Shown here piece by piece: positions 34,446 through 37,313 of a DNA stretch of 37,313 nucleotides (position 1 is the first letter of the stretch; each line of letters opens with the position of its first letter). The DNA is from Desulfococcaceae bacterium HSG9. Its GTDB lineage: Bacteria > Desulfobacterota > Desulfobacteria > Desulfobacterales > JAUCGF01. The position numbers and the translations under genes are program-made. Where the stretch lies: NCBI GenBank assembly GCA_030378005.1, contig JAUCGF010000130.1, forward strand, positions 1-37,313. Direction: 5' to 3'. The notes below the pieces were generated by a model. It did not search any database. It had not been told where the DNA came from and saw nothing but the letters and a program-made list of their open reading frames with translations.

Positions 34446-35558
34446 ATGTTTAACGAAAAAATAAAGAAAATCAGAGCATCCTTTAAAACCGTAAAAGCGT
34501 CCTCTTCCCCTTTGGGAAAGACGCTTTTATTTTTGTCAGTCGCTATCTTTGTGATAATGTTAATAATTGACCCGTGCATGGCCAAACAAAATGATGTTTT
34601 GCCATCGCAAGCCATGGCCGCTATCGCCAAGTCGATCAGCAAAGACCTGCCCGCTTCATATAACATTGAAAAAGTCGGAGACGGATATACTGTGGAAAAT
34701 CGCACCCACAACCTGAAAATGTCATTTTCGCATGAGGAGATTCGTTTCTGCAAGGCGAATACAGACGATTCGTGGGCTTTCACCCTAACCGGCATCGGCT
34801 ATGACGTGCTTGAAAGACCGCCGTCGGCCGAAATCAAGATGCTGGGAAACCGTATCGAATTCCGCCGCGGAGCCAGCCTTACCGAGTGCTATCTCAACAC
34901 GCCCTTGGGACTCGAACAGGGCTTCATCCTTGACAGGCGGCCCGACAATTCCGCAGGTGATTCCCATGCACGGCTCGAATTGACCTTGCAAGGCTCCCTT
35001 GACGCGGTTCTCCAAAACGACCGTACCCTTGCATTCAAAAACAGCACGGGACAGACCGTCACCCGTTATGCGGGCATTTATGTCTTTGACGCCGATAACA
35101 AACCCTTGCCGGCGCGCCTGGAAATGCGAAATGACAAACTCATCCTTCTCTTCGATGATTCCCGGGCACGCTACCCCGTTACTGTGGTTCCCTGGATTCA
35201 ACAGGCCAAACTGACCGCAATCGCCGCGGCCCGCCGATGACCACTTCGGGGTTTCCGTGGCTGTCAGCGGCAAAACAGCTATCGTCGGGGCGTACAAAGA
35301 GGACGACTATGGCTTTAAATCCGGCTCGGCTTATGTGTTCGAGCGCGACAACGGCGGCGCCGATAATTGGGGGCAGACCGCCAAACTGAATCGAAAACAC
35401 AGGAACAAGCGCTGACCTGACGCTGACGACATTGCCGCTTACTCTCGGCATCGCCGATCCGGGCGAGTTTTCAATTGTCAATCAACCGACCACGCCTGTG
35501 GCTCCGGTTACCGGGTTTTATTGTATCATAAGCCTGGTCAATGCTGATTTCATAAACT
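34446..35558 (+). pseudogene. Decayed FG-GAP / choice-of-anchor surface protein
   Basis: The first frame (34446-35240, 264 aa) has an N-terminal hydrophobic export segment (about residues 26-46, ending MAK) and a beta-rich domain ending WIQQAKLTA. At about 35217-35236 the frame shifts. In the +1 frame the text continues DDHFGVSVAVSGKTAIVGAY and NWGQTAKL, a clear FG-GAP repeat like those that normally follow QQAKLTA. After one repeat it runs into a third frame (about 35386-35515) that reads NTGTSADLTLTTLPLTLG and QPTTPVAP, a piece of an ASH/choice-of-anchor D domain. So a long surface protein has lost most of its repeats and suffered at least two frame changes. The start has an ideal GGAGG site. 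A sequencing error could explain the first shift but not the missing middle. Confidence 0.75.
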
Positions 35559-35569
35559 GAATCAGCCAT

Positions 35570-35584
35570 GTAGGGTGGGCAACC
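35570..35584. repeat. Half copy of GTAGGGTGGGC repeat
   Basis: TGTAGGGTGGGCAAC is one end of the repeat family at 16415. The other end is missing, perhaps lost when the adjacent transposase arrived. Confidence 0.5.
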
Positions 35585-35692
35585 GTATGATTCAATTAGT
35601 ATCAGTAGATGGAAAATACAAAAAAGCTTCTTGCTTTTTTTAAAAACTTTATAAGCTTCCTGAAGCATAAAAAATTTAGAGGAGGCGAAATT

Positions 35693-36331
35693 ATGAAAAA
35701 ACATTCGGACAGACTTGTTCTAAGCGATGGCCGGACATTGCGGATCACAAGAGATATTCTGACTGAAAATATCCCTTTCGCACCTTCCGGGAGACAGGAT
35801 GCCGAAATGATCTTTGATATTATGCTTCGGGCGGCAGCCGGGGCGGATAGTATTGAAAATACCTGTAAAACATTACAAGATGCGCCGAGCGGAAAAACTG
35901 TCCGCACCCGTCTTGAACAATATCGCAGCGTCACAGACATGGAAGTGCATCTGAACCGCGCGTTGCAGGCGCTGCTGTCGCTCCGTGTCCGCGACAGCAG
36001 ACAGCCTCTCGCTGTTGATTACAATATGCCGCCTTACTACGGAAATCCGTCTCCCGAAGAGATGCCTTACATGTGCAAAGGCCAGGCGGAATCCGGCACG
36101 ACGCGGTTTTATGTATATGCGACGCTTTATGTGATTCGGAAAGGGAAAAGGGTGACTGTCGCTATCGTGACAGTCATGCCTGATGATACGTATGTCGCTG
36201 TGATAACACGTCTTCTTCATAAAATCGCCTCTCTGAATATTAAAATTGAATGTCTTTACGCTGACAAAGGTTTTTTCAATGTTCCCGTTATACGACATCT
36301 GAAAGCCCTCGGCATCACCTTTGTGATATAG
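35693..36331 (+). pseudogene. Truncated ISH3-like DDE transposase
   Basis: This has 212 codons from an ATG with a perfect AGGAGG site; an upstream in-frame ATG at 35609 is less likely. LAVDYNMPPYYGNP carries the first catalytic Asp and CLYADKGFFN the second. CKGQAESGTTRFYVYATLYVI in between is typical of ISH3-type transposases. The protein stops right after GITFVI, where intact relatives continue with the third acidic residue. The end coincides with the left end of the next insertion sequence, so this copy was cut by it and is inactive. Family assignment is from motif memory. Confidence 0.7.
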
Positions 36332-36347
36332 TTTAGGAGTTACGCAG

Positions 36348-36377
36348 TTGGACAAAATAGCACAAAATTGTTATAAT
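36348..36377 (+). promoter_or_regulatory. Promoter inside the insertion sequence
   Basis: TTGGAC at 36348-36353, an 18-bp spacer and a perfect TATAAT at 36372-36377. The start point would be about 36384, almost on the transposase ATG (36387), so low-efficiency leaderless initiation is possible, which is common for transposases. Confidence 0.5.
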
Positions 36378-36386
36378 ATGCATATT

Positions 36387-37175
36387 ATGAATCCTTCAAA
36401 ATTCGATGAGTATGATTATATCAATTTTCTTACCGCGACACCAAAAGTATATAGTTGCACTGAAGCTGAAAAAGTGCAACCGGACCGGAAGAACGGTCCC
36501 TCCCATGATTCAATTAACCGGCCACTTCACAGAATTCCCGCTGATGCCACATCATTAAGAGAAGAATCATCTCAGTTTGTTACCCCCGACAAGGGGGTTC
36601 TTATAGTTGACGATTCCACCCTTGATAAACCGTATGCCCAAAAAATCGGGCTGGTTACACGGCATTGGTCAGGCTGGCATCACAGAGTTGTCAAAGGGAT
36701 AAACCTGAGTACTTTGCTATGGAGTGACGGAGATGCCCATATTCCCTGCGACTACCGGATTTATGACAAATCCGGAGACGGAAAAACAAAAAATGATCAT
36801 TTTTCCGAAATGCTTTTCAAAGCGAAAACCCGGGGATATGAACCGAAATATATTCTTTCAGACTCATGGTACGCCGGTCTGAAGAATCTGAAAGCCGTCC
36901 ATAGTTACGGTTGGTTTCAGATGACACGACTCAAATCCAACCGTCTGGTAAATCCTGACGGTACAGGAAACATTCCGCTGACTTCGGCAATCATCAGCGA
37001 GGACGGAACCGAAGTTCATCTTAAAGGTTACGGATTTATCAAAGTCTTTGGGATTGTCGCCAAAAACGGCGGCACCGAATACCAGGCAACCAATAACCTG
37101 GGTATGGATGAATTCAGACGTCTTCAGTTATCCGATTTCTCATGGGCAATTGAAGAATATCACCGCGGACTCTGA
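36387..37175 (+). pseudogene. IS701-like transposase with premature stop
   Basis: This frame of 262 codons starts MNPSKFDEYDYINFL. GVLIVDDSTLDKPYA carries the first catalytic Asp, YILSDSWYAGL the second, and SWAIEEYHRGL the Glu, so the acidic triad is present. A TGA at 37173-37175 follows. The next codons read QFCG, the sequence that normally continues the YHRG-(L/I)-K block, so a codon has become a stop. After that the sequence diverges. The C-terminal part is missing or altered, and the protein is probably inactive. A functional short form cannot be ruled out. The family name is from memory. Confidence 0.65.
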
Positions 37176-37313
37176 CAGTTCTGCGGGGGAGCATTCCATT
37201 TTTCTTGGTATCATGCAGCCATATCCAGTGGCGTTGAACATGCTAATTTTTTAAGCATATCCCAACGGCCTGCTTTATAGAATGAGCGGAGTAATAACAT
37301 TGCCTCTGCGCTA

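Larger units (their letters stand above)
36332..37313 (+). mobile_element. IS701-like insertion sequence, right end beyond window or lost
   Basis: The element begins about 36332 with GTTTAGGAGTTACGCAGTTG directly after the truncated transposase and contains the transposase frame at 36387. Its right end is not identifiable before the window ends. Sequence after about 37195 no longer reads like the family, so another junction may lie there. Confidence 0.5.

Overview
The window looks like chromosome of an anaerobic deltaproteobacterium (Desulfobacterota, probably a sulfate reducer or relative). The evidence is a Wood-Ljungdahl-type metV-metF pair, a two-subunit molybdenum hydroxylase, a very large hybrid histidine kinase, FG-GAP/VCBS surface proteins and many small palindromic elements. 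The taxon is inferred from gene content only.

Positions 1-9272 are an exopolysaccharide/O-antigen-like island on the + strand. It holds an AT-rich MBOAT O-acyltransferase with an SGNH-like partner (435-2780), two GT2 and two GT4 glycosyltransferases, a SAM methyltransferase and a nucleotidyltransferase-fold protein. The MBOAT/SGNH pair lies between two 46-bp direct repeats that are the 5' end of a GT2 gene. One repeat is a dead remnant and the other starts the intact gene, so the cassette looks swapped in.

Positions 9303-16414 are the most interesting part: a RiPP (ribosomally made, post-translationally modified peptide) locus. A divergent ABC exporter faces an operon of a tandem PqqD (RRE) protein, two radical SAM/SPASM enzymes, a 75-aa Gly-Gly-leader peptide with five Cys, an HprK-like P-loop kinase and a signal-peptidase-like S26 protein. 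The modifying genes match what I remember of the SynChlorMet (Scm) cassette, for which no precursor had been identified. The 75-aa peptide is a strong candidate for that substrate. A 139-bp inverted-repeat element separates the modifying genes from the precursor.

Positions 16708-22774 return to surface biology: a secreted seven-repeat beta-propeller protein ending in three DUF5648-like repeats, a sugar-1-phosphate nucleotidyltransferase, a DegT/DnrJ aminotransferase and a polyprenyl-phosphate sugar-1-phosphate transferase whose domains are in reversed order.

Positions 23080-33269 are housekeeping and metabolic genes: the molybdenum hydroxylase, a hybrid histidine kinase, a 57-aa YqaE/Pmp3 protein, a DUF456 membrane protein, upp, and metV-metF. 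These are separated by MITE-like repeats, one with a clean 6-bp target duplication.

Positions 33270-37313 are a decay zone with a palindromic element, a frameshifted and deleted FG-GAP surface protein, a transposase truncated after its second catalytic Asp, and a second transposase inserted next to it and itself ended by an early stop.
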